Below, one piece after another: positions 37,863-50,066 of a stretch of DNA of 64,000 bases. Position 1 is the first letter of the stretch. Each line of letters opens with the position of its first letter. This DNA is from Symsagittifera roscoffensis (Eukaryota; Xenacoelomorpha; Acoela; Convolutidae). The notes under the pieces are model-generated. The model worked only from the letters and a program-made list of their open reading frames with translations. It was not told the DNA's origin and did no database searches. The stretch lies in contig NC_087066.1 of assembly GCF_963678635.1 (NCBI RefSeq), positions 64,238,282 through 64,302,281 of the forward strand, written 5' to 3'. The position numbers and the translations under genes were made by a program.

Positions 37863-38789
37863 TGTAACATTCGCCCGGAAGATACATATCGACGGAAAAT
37901 AAAACTAAGTCCTAAGACGACTGGCTAACGTCTAAACAGAGCTTTATATGCTTTTCACCGTCTCTACCAAGCCAGTACTTTTCGGTGGTCTTTTCTAATA
38001 TCGGGTCGACAAAAACGTTACTGCTTTCGGCTTCGGTCAAAACACTCAAATTAACTACATTACATGCAGAAATAGTGAGCTCATGGCTGGGTCTCAGTAT
38101 CCCCAGAGCACGAGGTCACTCTTAAGTACAGGGTTACTACTATTTACTATATTACCATTGTTTTTGTTCAGTAGATAAAAATCATCATCTCCATCGAAGA
38201 TGGATCAACCCTTTCCCCCAACTCCTAGCTTCTCATCCTTATCAGAATGAATCTAGTTGTTAATTAAATTCAACTCAGGACATGACAGGAAGCTAAAAGT
38301 TTATATAAAAGGATAAAAGTTTCAGTCCCGAAACCCTGCCGGATTCTTGAATCCACTGAATCAAGCACGTTAAACTTGACTTTTCCGTAATCCGGAAGGC
38401 TCTCTTCCACCCTTCACCGTTGTTCGCAACGGCCTAGCAACTATTGTAGCGACACAATAGTTTCAACTCGGAACGTTCTCTGTCAACTCCTTGATTTGTT
38501 GTCGTTTCTTGACCACAATTTCCGTTCTTCTCGCAATCGCTACTAATATTGTTCTGTTTCCTTTTAGCTTTTCTGCCAAAATGGCCGTTTCTAACGTTTC
38601 TCAGAAATGTTACGTCATCACTTCGAAAATTTAAAACTTTAAAATACGGGAATATCCTGACCTTCACCGTTCTGCTAATCATCCGAATAACGTCGTTAAT
38701 CCTTCAAAATCATTAACTCGGAAGGTTCACTGCTAAAATTTCGAAATCTGCAGAGATTGCATTTTGGCACATTCTGGTCGAATGTCACA
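37863..38789 (-). repeat. E2 3' LTR (927 bp)
   Basis: Direct repeat of 61452-62378. Ends TGTAACATT...ATGTCACA on plus. A sense TATA box (TATATAAA, 38300-38307) lies about 480 nt into the LTR. It contains a CCATC-GAA-GATGG hairpin (about 38198) and an ACCCTGCCGGATT...TCCGGAAGG module related to the leader stem-loops. Confidence 0.97.
38300..38307 (-). promoter_or_regulatory. Candidate TATA box in the E2 LTR
   Basis: TATATAAA on the sense strand, about 482 nt from the LTR start. The same site is present in the 5' LTR (about 61889-61896), where it would act. The E1 LTR has only a weak equivalent. Confidence 0.45.
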
Positions 38790-39609
38790 CACTCCCCGGA
38801 CAGTCCGGTCAATGTCCTCATTGAATCACGCAATGTTCGTAAAATAGATACAGTGTCATCGAACAGAATTTACAAAATGCACGAAATTACTTTTATCCAC
38901 GTCACATCGACTCACTGCAGAATATAAATGGCATCATACTGCATCACTATAGCCTTCAAAATCTTTCATTAATCTGCACATTGAGGATATGACCTAAGAT
39001 AAAACATATTTTTCGACTTCCAATGTCAATGTCCCGATCAAAACTTTTTCTCTTAGATTTAAAAAGTGTTGGTTTGCAGGACAGTCCTGCCAACCAACAA
39101 GCTAAAATTATCCTACTATGCTCCTTCCCTTCGGAAATCTTGCTTGTTATTGTCCTGAACATTAAAACTAAGAAACTCTGTGATTAGAAAGAACAATGAA
39201 ACAATCTCCCTCTTCGAGAGATTACCCAAGCCTTCCACGTCACCACAAAGTGATCAGTTCTCCTAGCTGATTAAAAACAGTCATATAGGCTGGAATATTT
39301 AAATATACTCCTTTACTTGAGCCTTTCTAAATAAATAGTAAGTGAGTGTCTCTAAAGCCACTCAACTAAAATCAAAATGCATATTTATAAATGCAACAAT
39401 TTCAAAACTCAACTAAATGTTTCAGTTTTCATTTACAACTTGGTTGCTTGGTTTCTCACTTGAGTTTTTTCACACACAAAACAATTCTGAGTTTTAACTT
39501 TTTTTTTCATCACTCCTTTGTTTTCTTCTTTTTCCGTCGTTTAGAAGTTCTAAAACTTCTAAATTCTTCTAATTTCGTCTCTTTTTGCATCTTGGTTTTC
39601 GGTCATTCG
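38790..39609 (-). other. E2 3' untranslated region with PPT and hairpins
   Basis: 820 nt with no coding potential. Next to the LTR is the PPT (sense TGTCCGGGGAGTG, 38790-38802). The PPT hairpin is TCAAT/ATTGA with loop GTCCTC (38809-38824). A strong hairpin at 39068-39098 (GTTGGTT...GCAGG / CCTGC...AACCAAC) corresponds to E1 14309-14332. The rest is AT-rich. Confidence 0.65.
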
Positions 39610-42600
39610 TCAATGTTCCATTTCTTCCTCCTGTGATACTGACTCTGCACTCTCAGTCTCCGTATCCTTCAACACGTCGTTAGCTATCCTGACGCTGCTG
39701 GAAGCCGTCCTCCAACACTTCTGCTCTTCTACCCTCTGTTTGCAACAAGGTAGGGGATCCACGTTAGATTCTCTGTTCCTGCAGAAGCTGTTGTGGAGAC
39801 ACAACGTCACATTTCTCTCCAAATCTTCCTTTAACATCTCTGCCTTCTCCTTTCCACTACGTTCACTTGTCCTGGAAATTCTTTTCACAGCGGTGGTCAC
39901 TGCATTCCGATGAGTCACGAGAGCTCGCTTGAAAGCTCCTGCTCCAATGTCCAGCTGATATTCACTGTACACCCTGCCGTGCTTCGACATATGCTTTTTC
40001 GCATATTCGTACAACCATGCAGTCATGTTAGCTCTGAACCATGGCATCAATCGTTTTCTTGCCCATATCTTCATCACTTCCATCGGAATGTTTAGAAATT
40101 TGCACATTGTCTCAAAAAGATCTAAATCTTTTAGACAATCTAATTTCCGCAACTGTTCTTTCGTCGGTGCCTCCTGTCTATTATTTTCTCTCACATGAGC
40201 TTCCAGCCATCGTATCGCCATCATAACTCCCACTATCACTATTGTTATGGGCTGTGATGAATCTGGTAAACCCATGGAGAGCAGCTCTCCAGAGTCCCAG
40301 ATCAACATCAGATTACTACGCTTGGGATACCACCAGGTCTGCAGCAAGCAGTGGCAAGGGAACTCGTCATGTGTCAACATGATGCTCCTCCAATTACGTT
40401 TTCCCGAAGCTTCCAGTAATGGTTCCATTTCCATCATCACTCGGTGGACTTAATCATTCTCATCTACTGCATTGTAATCTGTGACAGTTGATCCTCTCTG
40501 TTTCTGTCTCTCAAAGTCACTGAAGTTCCCGCTCACATGTCCCATGAACTTCTTTCCTAGTATTGACTCCAATTCTTCCTTGGTTCTCTCTGGAACTGCT
40601 GAGAACATCTTACATAGCAACTCGTAAGACTTCTCGGACGTTCTCGCCAGTCTCACACTGAGAAGGCTTGATCCACGATCGTTCTCGTACTCTTTACGTC
40701 CACAGCCACGAAATGTACAGGGTATCTGCTCTTGCACATTGGAGCCAATGTTGAACCCACCAAATATCGAGCTCCTGATGGTCTACAATAAGTCTCACTG
40801 TGTCTAATGTTCATTTCCGTCTCGATTGCTTCCCTCCATTTTATTATGTATTTCTGCTCAGTCTGCAGAACTCCTGGGAATACTTCTACACTGATGGCTG
40901 TGACCATCTCATGTTTCTGTTCTAGATTCAATAGTGACTCTAAAGAACCAAACATGCTGTAGAATCCTAGTGCAGTCACTAGATTCACCTCGGTTCCTCC
41001 ATGGCAATCTGCTATCAGTTCCGTTTCTGTTCTTGCTTTCATCACTACGTTTCCAAACAATACCGTCAATTGCTTGTGTTGTTTCTCCAGGGTCTTCACA
41101 CAGTCCAGACCTCTACAAACGTGACCCTCCAGTCCACAGACTTCCGCCAGACAGCTACCAGGTTTGACCCAGTCTTCTGGTCCCCAGCCAGGCAACTCCA
41201 CTTTATCTTCTCCGTTGCTCTTAGAGGCCGTTATCATCACATTATATATGATGTTGAGGTCACGCAGGTTACAGTCTGCATTCAATTCCCTCTGCACGTC
41301 TTGTGTCGCTCGCAATATCGAGTCAGCGTTGGGACTAGGACACCATGATGGCCTCATCAATTCCCACACTGCCAGCAAGCTCGTTCTCAGTAATTCATCT
41401 GAGAATCCCAACCCAAACTCCACTCTTTTGTCGGATTTTGGTACTGAAGGTGCAGTCACCTCTTCTTCCAAGACCAGTCCCAATCTGGCCTGTGGATTGT
41501 TAACGCTCCTAATCTTTACAATTCTGGACGTCCAGAATCTTAGCAACACCGCCTGCTCGTAATCGAAGAAGCAAACGCGCATGCCTTCACTCAGGAAAGG
41601 GTTGTACGCTATCCCTATGATCCCGGATACGTAGCTATACGATTTCTTCTTGATCGGTCCACAGTATTCACTGGATTTCGACAATGCCCCCATAGATTCT
41701 TTAGCGAGTCTCAGCTCCTTGTTTGAGAATCTCCTGATTTCGTCTATCTTTCTCATGGGTTCTAATTCCTCGGGTTCTTTCATGTTCACCCTCATCGGTT
41801 TACTTTGCTGCATATCCAGCAGTGCTAGCAAGAATAAGGCTTTCGCTCGCTCATCGCCTTCCCTCAACATCTTAACACAAGTGTTCAATGCAGGTACTGA
41901 AATCTGCTCTATCAGAAATCGAATGAAACAGAGAGCGTCTCTCCGCTTCGCACACGCTACTGCTGCTCCCTCTTGGACTATCAGATCCCTCAGGTTCGTC
42001 ATAAGGAAAACCTTCTCCTCTTTTGACCTCTTCCTTTCTTCTGAATCATATTCTTCCCGAGTCAGTCCCATCATGCACCAGGCGAACCTGAGTTGTAACT
42101 CTGTTCTTACGTAAGGTACTGCCACGAGAGCATGTATTTTTGGCGTAGTCCTCATTTCTTCTTCGAAATACCTTAATACCACTGCTTTCCATGGAAGGCT
42201 CACCAACTGCTCGATCGTTTCTGCCTGTATGTCGGACGACGCTAAAGTCCCGTACGCCTTCTGCTTGAGGGTGGTGCCTTGCAACATCGTTTCTAGATAA
42301 CCCTCCATGGCTTTTTCGTCTTCCAGGGCCATCACATACCCTCTAGCCGAGTTTCGGTATTCCATCATCTCCATGTATTCACCGGTGGGTTCATCTATCG
42401 ACACAGTCTCCGACACTGTTAGTCGGTTATATTCCACTGGTATTAGTTGTCCTGCGACACGTCCCTTTCCGTGATTCATGGGAGATGGCTTAAAGTCTTT
42501 CATTTTGCTCTCTCCACATTGGCTGAGTATCTCCATTTCCAAGGTTGCTCCAGTCAGAGTGCGGTCACTCATTTTGGATTTATAACCTGTTGACTTTATC

Positions 42601-43097
42601 CCCGCCATGAGAATGAGTGGCACCATCGCTACATCAGTTAACATTTTATCTGTGCCAGGCAGTTGATAATCACCTTGCCCCAAATCCATGACTTCCTCGA
42701 CTCGTTTCCTTTTCGCTGAGTTAACAGCTTTCATCGATATCTCCGAATCCACCTTCGTCTTTCCGACTCTCCTCGGTATCACTCTGCTGCCCAACTTCAT
42801 TTTCATCGCATTGATTTTATCAATCACCAATTTTGATCGCATCGTCCCTCTCCTGGTTCTTGACAGATACACCACCTCTCCTTTATCGTCCTGCGGTGTC
42901 ATCTTGATGGGAGAATTCGCTTCACTTTCATCAGTGACCGAGTCGATCAACAACTCACTCAGTCTCCCTTCACAATCATCAAGCTTGTCAAGGACTTCCC
43001 TCATCAAGGGTTGGTTGAGACCCGTTTTCAGAATGGACTGGGTCCCATAGCTCTGAACCACGGTCCAGACTTCTTCCATAAACGCCACTCTGTCCAA
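39610..43097 (-). pseudogene. E2 giant third ORF, middle and C-terminal parts
   Basis: Open segments 40653-43097 (814 aa), 40450-40737 (95) and 39610-40440 (276), separated by a frameshift (40653-40737) and a TAA at 40450. They correspond to E1 14764-18150 or so. Conserved features: CLAEVCGLEGHVC, ELIADCHGG (in frame here, showing E1's break at 16187 is secondary), PCHCLLQTWWYPKR, and the C-terminal LCLHNSFCRNRE plus LPCCK cluster. Function unknown. The conservation across diverged families argues that the intact ancestor was a selected protein. Confidence 0.75.
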
Positions 43098-45890
43098 TTT
43101 GCATCCGTCCTACTCTCGTGATCTCGGTGATGTACTTCCCATTCTTCTTCGGGCAGCGTTCCCAAGAAAGGTACTCTGGCTGAGGCCTCTATTCTTCTCC
43201 TTCTAGGTGATTCCATGAGGATTCTTCGGTCGTTATTTCTTGAATTGCCAGGAGAGCTGCTCTCCGGCAAATTCCGTTTCATTTCCATAAAGGCTGACGG
43301 AGGCTCCAGTGTCGAGATGCCTTCATCCGCTGGCTCAGTAGTTTCCAACGTATCTGCATTGTTCTCAAGATCACTGAAGATATTGAAATCCAGGCTGGAT
43401 GTTCCTTGTGTCGATGCCCTGTCGTCTTCCCCACCAGCTTGATCTTGTTGCATGGGTTCTTCGGTTCGACGGCTTCCTCCCTGTCCGTCATCTCCTTCTG
43501 ACTTATCCTTGTTCGAGCTCGATGGTCCTTTTTCATCATTGTCGGCTTCTTCCGGGAATCTCGGTATGAGCAATGTACCGGCCAATCTATCTTCCTCTTC
43601 TCCATGGACCACTTTGATTTCTTCGCAGCCGAAGGGTGCAAGGAAGGTTCTCGTCTGCAGTATTCCTCCCACTTTCATCTCCTGTTTTACACTAGTCAGG
43701 ATTAATGAGGCTTCAGGCAGTTCGGTCCTGCCTCTCATCCTCATCGGAGCTAAGCCTAATCCCTTCCATTCCTCATCAAATCTTCCAGCCTTGGGAGTCG
43801 CGGCGTTGCTTATTCGCCTTCTCGTTGCTTGATCCGTATATGCAAATCGCGTGCATTGTAACACGGCGGCATTTCTCCCTACAAAGTATGGATCCATCGT
43901 TCCCACGAGATTCCCTACTCTCCTTTCATTGGTTTCGAATGCTCTCAATCTAGGAGTTTGTGCCACGGAGACTGCTCCGAGCAGCATCCTTCTTATCAGA
44001 AGGAATTCAGGGATTGCCTCCGGCAGCTTCTTGTAATCGCCCCAGTCCTTCGTCTCTTCTCTCACTTTGTGATATGCTGCAGTGAGACGAGGCACTCTGG
44101 TTATTTCACCATTCGTTTTATCATAGGGTCTCAGATTCCAAAGCTTTGGAAACACTTCGATGTGTCCTCTTTCTACTTCTCCCATGCGATCGCGGAAGTG
44201 ATCGTCAAAATTGATGACTGTCATCTCTGGCTCCGATATTTTCGCAAATAACAGATCTTCACTCATGAGCTCCCGCAATGTGTGCTGCTCACACCAGTTC
44301 AGTGTACTACCGTCCACTGCCGATATGAGGTTCAGGTGCAGCACCGACCTCCTATATGCTTCCACTTTAACGTCAGGGAACGCAAACGTGACTGCTGGTC
44401 CATAGATCACTGTCACGAACTCCGTGACTCCTCTGATCAGCGCCAAGGGATCGGTTCTCATAGCCAAGCTCAGATCGGTTAACAGCGGCATGCCTCCAAC
44501 ATGTCGTCTAACATCTTCCTCTCTTTCAATCGTCTCGTCTTCTCCCGTTCCAAAGCGATTTTGTTGAAGGAGATACTGGATAAGAGTGTGTCTCAGGTCT
44601 CTTATCTTGTTCCACGAGTCCGTGGATTTCTTCATATCCAAGTTCCTCACTCTCTCTCTCTCTCATCTGCTCTGGACAACGTGCCAGTTTCATCAGTCCT
44701 CCCAAGTTTCCGTGGGTAATTGCAATCAATGTCAGAAGTCCGTCTAGCCGCAGGTTCTGGATTCCATCGGTGAGCAGTATCGCCGGTCCCTTCACGAAAC
44801 TCTCTGCTCCAAATGTCACGAACAAGGTTATTAGTTCCACTATCGATACTTCCACTACTGCTTGGAGGAATTCTTTTATCAAGTAGTGCGAGACTTTCGG
44901 ATAAACTTTTGCCAAGAAGGACGCGGTCCATCCGGCTCCCAACCCTTCCAACATGCTGTCTGTCCGTTCAAAGCCCTCCTGTCCCTTCACTTCCTGGGAC
45001 CAGAAGGTTTCCAGAGTAATCTGACACATTCTGTTCACAAATTCAGCGGTCTTTTCTCCGGCATTTTCCGCCAGGTTCACCTCCTTCAACAAGTAGGCAT
45101 GTATCTTTGTGATCATCACGGGGCCTTGCTCAAAAGCATCTGCACCCAATGCCGCTACTCTAGGGTTCAGGTGTAGCCACTGGTTGGCTTCCGGCTTGGT
45201 TCTCAGAACCATCGCCTCCAATTGAGCTCTCGTCTCTAGTGAATTTTTTCTTCTTGTGTCTTCACCTGCCACTTCCATTGCTCGGAACCATAAGTCATTG
45301 GACATCGCCGCGATCACTCGATGGTCGTCGTCTATTCCCGGTTTCAGTTTGAGCTGTCGACTGAAATTGGACAGTTCCAACCCCAGCACCTCGTCCAACA
45401 CTAACATGTGTAGCGCATGGTCCTTGAGTCCTCTCATCGCGTTTGAGATATCTGACCACACTGCAGGCAGTTCAGCCTTAAGTTGCCTCAGGTTCTCCAT
45501 CTCTATCATGCGATTTGGGGCTGATATGATCACATCATATTTTCCTTCCGAAAGTAAGGCCACAATTGCATACACAAATTTCAGTCCATCCGGGAGATGT
45601 GCATATCCCGGAGACAACGCGAATACTACTCTCAGTGCCACTTTAGTGAATGACCCCTCCTTCGTCGCATCCACCACTTCACCCATCGACTCAAGGATAT
45701 CTTTTATCGCTGGCCATACAGCGTTCTCTGCCGTTGTAGGATCTCCGAGTCTGCTCAGAAAACCTCTACTGTGTAGATGGTCATTGATGCCAGCGAACAC
45801 GATCGTAATTGGGTTCATATCCGTCTGCCTTTGCACCCCTATAGCCATAGATATCGATTGCAGTAGGTCCAGGTCGACCGCTGCCAACAT
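43028..45890 (-). pseudogene. E2 giant third ORF, central part
   Basis: Segments 44526-45890 (454 aa) and 43028-44650 (540 aa), overlapping at a frameshift. The first covers the second, degenerate SGNH-like domain (FAGINDHLHSRG, ALSPGYAHLP). The second crosses, without a stop, the point where E1 has its TAG (19126-19124). It carries the acidic region and PFLGTLPEEEW before another frameshift at 43028-43097. Confidence 0.75.
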
Positions 45891-45902
45891 TATGACGTCC
45901 GT

Positions 45903-48598
45903 TCAAAATAGAGACTTGGAGGTGTGCACGAACTCTGAATTCGCTACTACTATAATTTTGGCCTTCCTCATTTCTGCTTTGTCATAGGCGGCGAAGATGG
46001 TCTCATCTTTCTTTATCGCTTTCAATCCGCTATATATTTGGGCATCACCATCTTGATTCACTATCTTTGGGTATACTCTTTCCTTCACATGACCAGGGGG
46101 CGTCGTCAGCTGTCTGAATATCTTCACGTGTTGTCCAATCGGCGCTCTCGTCGTCAGGAATCTTCCTGGTCTCTCTTCACGATTCCCCTCATCATGATTC
46201 AACCTCACATCTTGCAATGGTCTCGCATTCACTGTTCCCATTGTGTTGTTAGAGGGCAGTCCCTCTAAGTCAGCAAATCTCCAGGCCGTCGTGGAGCTGA
46301 AATTTATGTTAGCGGCTATCAACCAGTCTACGCCGGTTATCGAGTACAATCTGCTGACGGATAGCGTCGCTCCATTCAGCATCCTCCTCGCATCTTCGAT
46401 GAAGCTTACCCTCTGGAGATCCAGCTTCATTAGCTCGTCTTTGTATATATGCCAGGGAGACGGTATGGGTCTTGACCACATCAACGAGCCTCTGCTCGGA
46501 CGTCTCTCCTCTCGACTGGTACTTGTCGTCTCCGATCTAGTGTCCGATCTAGTGTCCGATCTAGACGTGCCGGCTGTCTCTTCGATTGGGTTGACAGGTC
46601 CTATTCTTCTCCTAGGATGGATGGTCCTCCTCATCGGCGCTTCTCCCAATCGATCTTGTACGTCTGTCCTCTGACCTGGTTCGCTGGAGCTTTGTTGCCT
46701 GTAGTTCGTGACGGCCGGGACCGTACCCAAGCGTGTTTCCAAGCTAGGAGGCACAAAGGTGGTAATCACCGCGTCACTCACTATTCCTTCTTCCTTCAGC
46801 ACTCCTGTGTCAAAGAGTTCTGCTTCCAGCTCGTCCAACCGCTCTTGGAATACTCGATTCAACCAAGCTTGTCCTTCGATACTGTCGAAGTGGATGCCGT
46901 CCGTGGTCAGTCTGGCCTGATCCATAGCTCTCAAATCATGTTCGATGTCCATGAGGATCATTCTTTCGGCGTTCCGACTTGCGAGGTTCCTCAAGATGTT
47001 ATTCCACCTGACGACTCCCTCGTTGTGCCTTCTTCCTGATGCTGTCAGGTTTCTCGTGTTCATTGGCACAGTGCAAACGGTCAGTACCGCGCAATTGAAT
47101 TTCTGCCAGAGGGTAGTAAATAAACACACCATCATTGACTCCCATAGTGCTTCCTGCTCATCCGGACCTCGGGAGATGTCATTTTTCCCAACCAAGATCA
47201 TCACATTGGGGATCCTCCCTGGATTCATCAGTTCCACCATTCGATATAACTGGGCTATCGTCGCGCCTCCAAAGGCCATCACCGTGGTGACCCACGAGGT
47301 CCACAAATTCGACAGCACTCTGACCAAGCTGTCTCCCAGTATCAGATGAGATGTCCGAAGTGGTGGTTGCTGCAGGTTTACTGCCGGGCTCCAAGTCGCT
47401 CGATTGAAGCAAGCTCTCGGATCTGTCTCCGGAACTCCCGTGAAATTATATTTCAATTGATTATTCTTTTGCCCGTCTATTATGCGAGACACTTTCTTCG
47501 CTGGCATCTTCCGTATTCTTCTCTCTGGGGCCCTCGAGCTCCCCATGAGTGGTGTCACGTCACTTATCCCCTGTCTGATCACGGTCTGGGAGAGTCGTAC
47601 TTTGCCCGTGTCGTCAATTTTTCATAGGGTGCAGTCACCCCAGAACCTGGCGCATTCTTGTTGGCGACCAGTCGTCCAGCTGTCTCTATCAGCTTCCTCA
47701 CTGTCTGTTCCACGACGGGGTCACCCAAGGTGTCACTAGGATCCGGGATTGTTACTCGATTTGTCTCTGCTGGGAGCCGTGTCTCCGTTGTTTGACTCAT
47801 TTCTCTAGGCGTCAAGAGCTCCATCGGGGACTGCCCACGAGGAATATCCCTTGCAGGTATCACTTTCTCCACGGCCGTTGTCAACGCCATCTGTTCCGAT
47901 CGCTCTTTTTAGTCCTGCCTTAAGCGCTCAATCTCTTGACCCTGCTTTTTGTTGCAGTCTTCAAACAACTTTCTCCACATGTCTCGATCTTCCTCCATCT
48001 GGAGCATACTTTTGGTCATCTCGTCCAGCTCCTTCTTCGTACTTTTCAGTTCATCGTTCATCTCATCCAGATCTTGCATGGTTTGGTTCATCTGAACCTT
48101 CTGTCCTACTTTCGCCCTTTTTGGTGGCACAGCTGCTCTCAGTGGTGAACCAGACGAGGTCGCCTCGCTGTTCATCTCCCGATGCATTCTCGTCAGCCCA
48201 GGTTTGGGCTTGGAGGGCATAGGCATCTCACCTGGTTGGTAAGTCCTAGAACTTCCCAGTCCAGGCTCATTCGCCAAGTCACTCCCTGAGAGAGCCCCGT
48301 TTCTCCACCTCATCACTCTCATGTTCGGGCGTTCTAGTACTCCCCTTTCTCCATATGCTGCCATCAACAAGACTTCCGTGGGGCGGTCCCCACGGTTGTC
48401 GTGCCCCAAGATGTTGATCAGGGCGGTCAGCAACATGACTACCTCTGGGTCCTCCAGAGCGAAGTCCCGATCGATCAGCCGACGATAGATCGCATCTATC
48501 ATCGGTCCTACATATGCCTCTGCCAGGTCCATCAATTCATCTAAGTTGAAATTGTCTATACTGTTCTTCAGATTTGATTTGATTCGATTCGATTCCAA
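45903..48598 (-). pseudogene. E2 giant third ORF, N-terminal part with SGNH-like domain
   Basis: Segments 47909-48598 (229 aa), 47579-47890 (103) and 45903-47582 (559), broken by TAA at 47909, a frameshift near 47580 and a TGA at 45903. The N-terminus matches E1 from the Met at 23632 (LDELMDLAEAY... / NELMEFLSASL...). The coiled coil is at about 170-225 of the first piece. The SGNH-like blocks are LILGDSLVRVL (about 47327-47340), MAFGGATIAQLY, LVGKNDISRG (about 47178) and DGIHFDS (about 46889-46902). The Ser and block V Asp/His positions are kept, and block III reads GKND. Confidence 0.75.
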
Positions 48599-48946
48599 GG
48601 TTTTGACTCAAGTGAGGAATTAAATGATCAATCAGGATCTAGAAAAGAAGTGACAAATATCACACTTGTCAGTTTCACCTTAACATATATCGTTAAAATT
48701 TGCTTAAAAACAGTTCAGATAAAAAGATATTTTATCCTAAAATTTATAAAAATCAATCGGTCTCTAAAATTTTGGAATTCGACCTAAGATTGGACAGTCC
48801 AAACTTTGGATCTATTCCTAAGATCGTCATTCAGTTGTTCATGGTCACTAACCCCTACTTATCCATGATCTTAATAACCTAACACATAACATAACATAAC
48901 ATAACATACAACTTAGTCTTTGGCCTAACACCCTCTCGCACGTCAC
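48599..48946 (-). other. E2 pol to third-ORF intergenic region
   Basis: About 350 nt, non-coding. Contains an ATAAC microsatellite (about 48884-48908) and the conserved 3' splice site (sense CTTCTTTTCTAG before ATCCTGATTGATCA; exon from 48638), equivalent to E1 23726. Confidence 0.5.
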
Positions 48947-50007
48947 TCAGCCTATACTTAAGTAATATTTCTTATGTATATATACTTGTATAATCGTATC
49001 AGAGAATATCACGTGCACAAGCGCGTACAATTCCCGAGGATGCAGTCTTCCTCTGTTTGGATCGTACACTGGAAGCGAGAGCTCCGTCACGTCCATTTCC
49101 ACAAGGAAGTCCCTCAGCCTCGTCAAGGACAAGACTAGGTTCTCTGGGTCCACGTGCTGTTCTCCGTCGCCCTCGTTACCCGGAAGCATAAGTATTTTCC
49201 CGGTATCTGCGACGCCGCCGGAGGTAAGGCTGCTACGCCCCCTACTCCTGGTCGTTGCTTCCACAGGAACTCTATGTTTTTATATTTTCTCTTAAAATCT
49301 GCCGCTAACGCTGTCCTAAAACTCATGTCTGCTGTGATTGCTATCGCACATGTTCTATTTGTGAGTATGAAATCACTGTCTGTTAGTATTATGTTACTTG
49401 AATATTCATTTGGTAAGTTAAAATATGACTCAACTACCCTGCCTATGTCAGGTTTCTTAGGTTCTTCGCCTGTTTCTGCTTCGCAGTCTCCTGTTTCTCT
49501 TGCTACTCTTAATTTTTTTGTTATCAGGTTTTCAATGTGGGTAAGTCCTACCCCCACTCCCCGGACACAAATATCCATCGACGTCCCCGTCGATCGCATA
49601 CCGGGTATCAAGTCGAGGTTAGAAGCTGGAATGAGTAGTCGTCCTTCCTGAGCAGCACAGGAAGCATCATCTCGTTCGGTCTTGATGTATTTCATGCTTT
49701 CACGATCTACGGCTTGAATCGTGACACTGGTCTCCTCAGGATCCGAGGTTGTTTCATTCAGCCACTCTAAGACACGCAGGTTCATCAAGTCTTGTTCATA
49801 TGACTGCTGTTGCTCGTCGTCGAATTCTACCTCGGGTTTCGACCAGTCGTCAACCCACTCATCATCGTGATCATCGACTATGTCAATGTCTTGTGACACG
49901 GTTATTTCCTCTAGACCCACTACTTCCTCCGCTATTTTCTTCAGATCTATCCTATCCACTACAAAGTCGTCACCGTAAGGATTGTATTTCTTTCTTGGTC
50001 TCGTCAC
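48947..50007 (-). pseudogene. E2 pol C-terminus: linker and degenerate macro domain
   Basis: Segments 49135-50007 (290 aa) and 48947-49264 (105 aa), frameshifted in between. KKYNPYGDDFVVDR, EWVDDWSKPEVEF and LRVLEWLNETTS precede SMDICVRGVGVGL, then the macro-like fold (TDSDFILTN, ALAADFKRKYKN, RPGVGGVAALPP, KYLCFRVTRAT, then VTELSLPVYDPNRGRL and KKYYLSIG). The absent ligand loops are the same as in E1. An internal PPT-like hairpin, ATCGAC/GTCGAT, lies at 49577-49594. Confidence 0.7.
49577..49594 (-). other. Internal PPT-like site with hairpin (E2 pol)
   Basis: Stem ATCGAC/GTCGAT, loop GTCCCC (plus), followed in sense by TTTGTGTCCGGGGAGTGGGG. Same arrangement as E1 24703-24720. Confidence 0.5.
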
Positions 50008-50066
50008 GTCCTTCTGACGAGTCTGTATCGTGAACGGAAGATCCGGTTCTAAGTTCTTGGGGACCT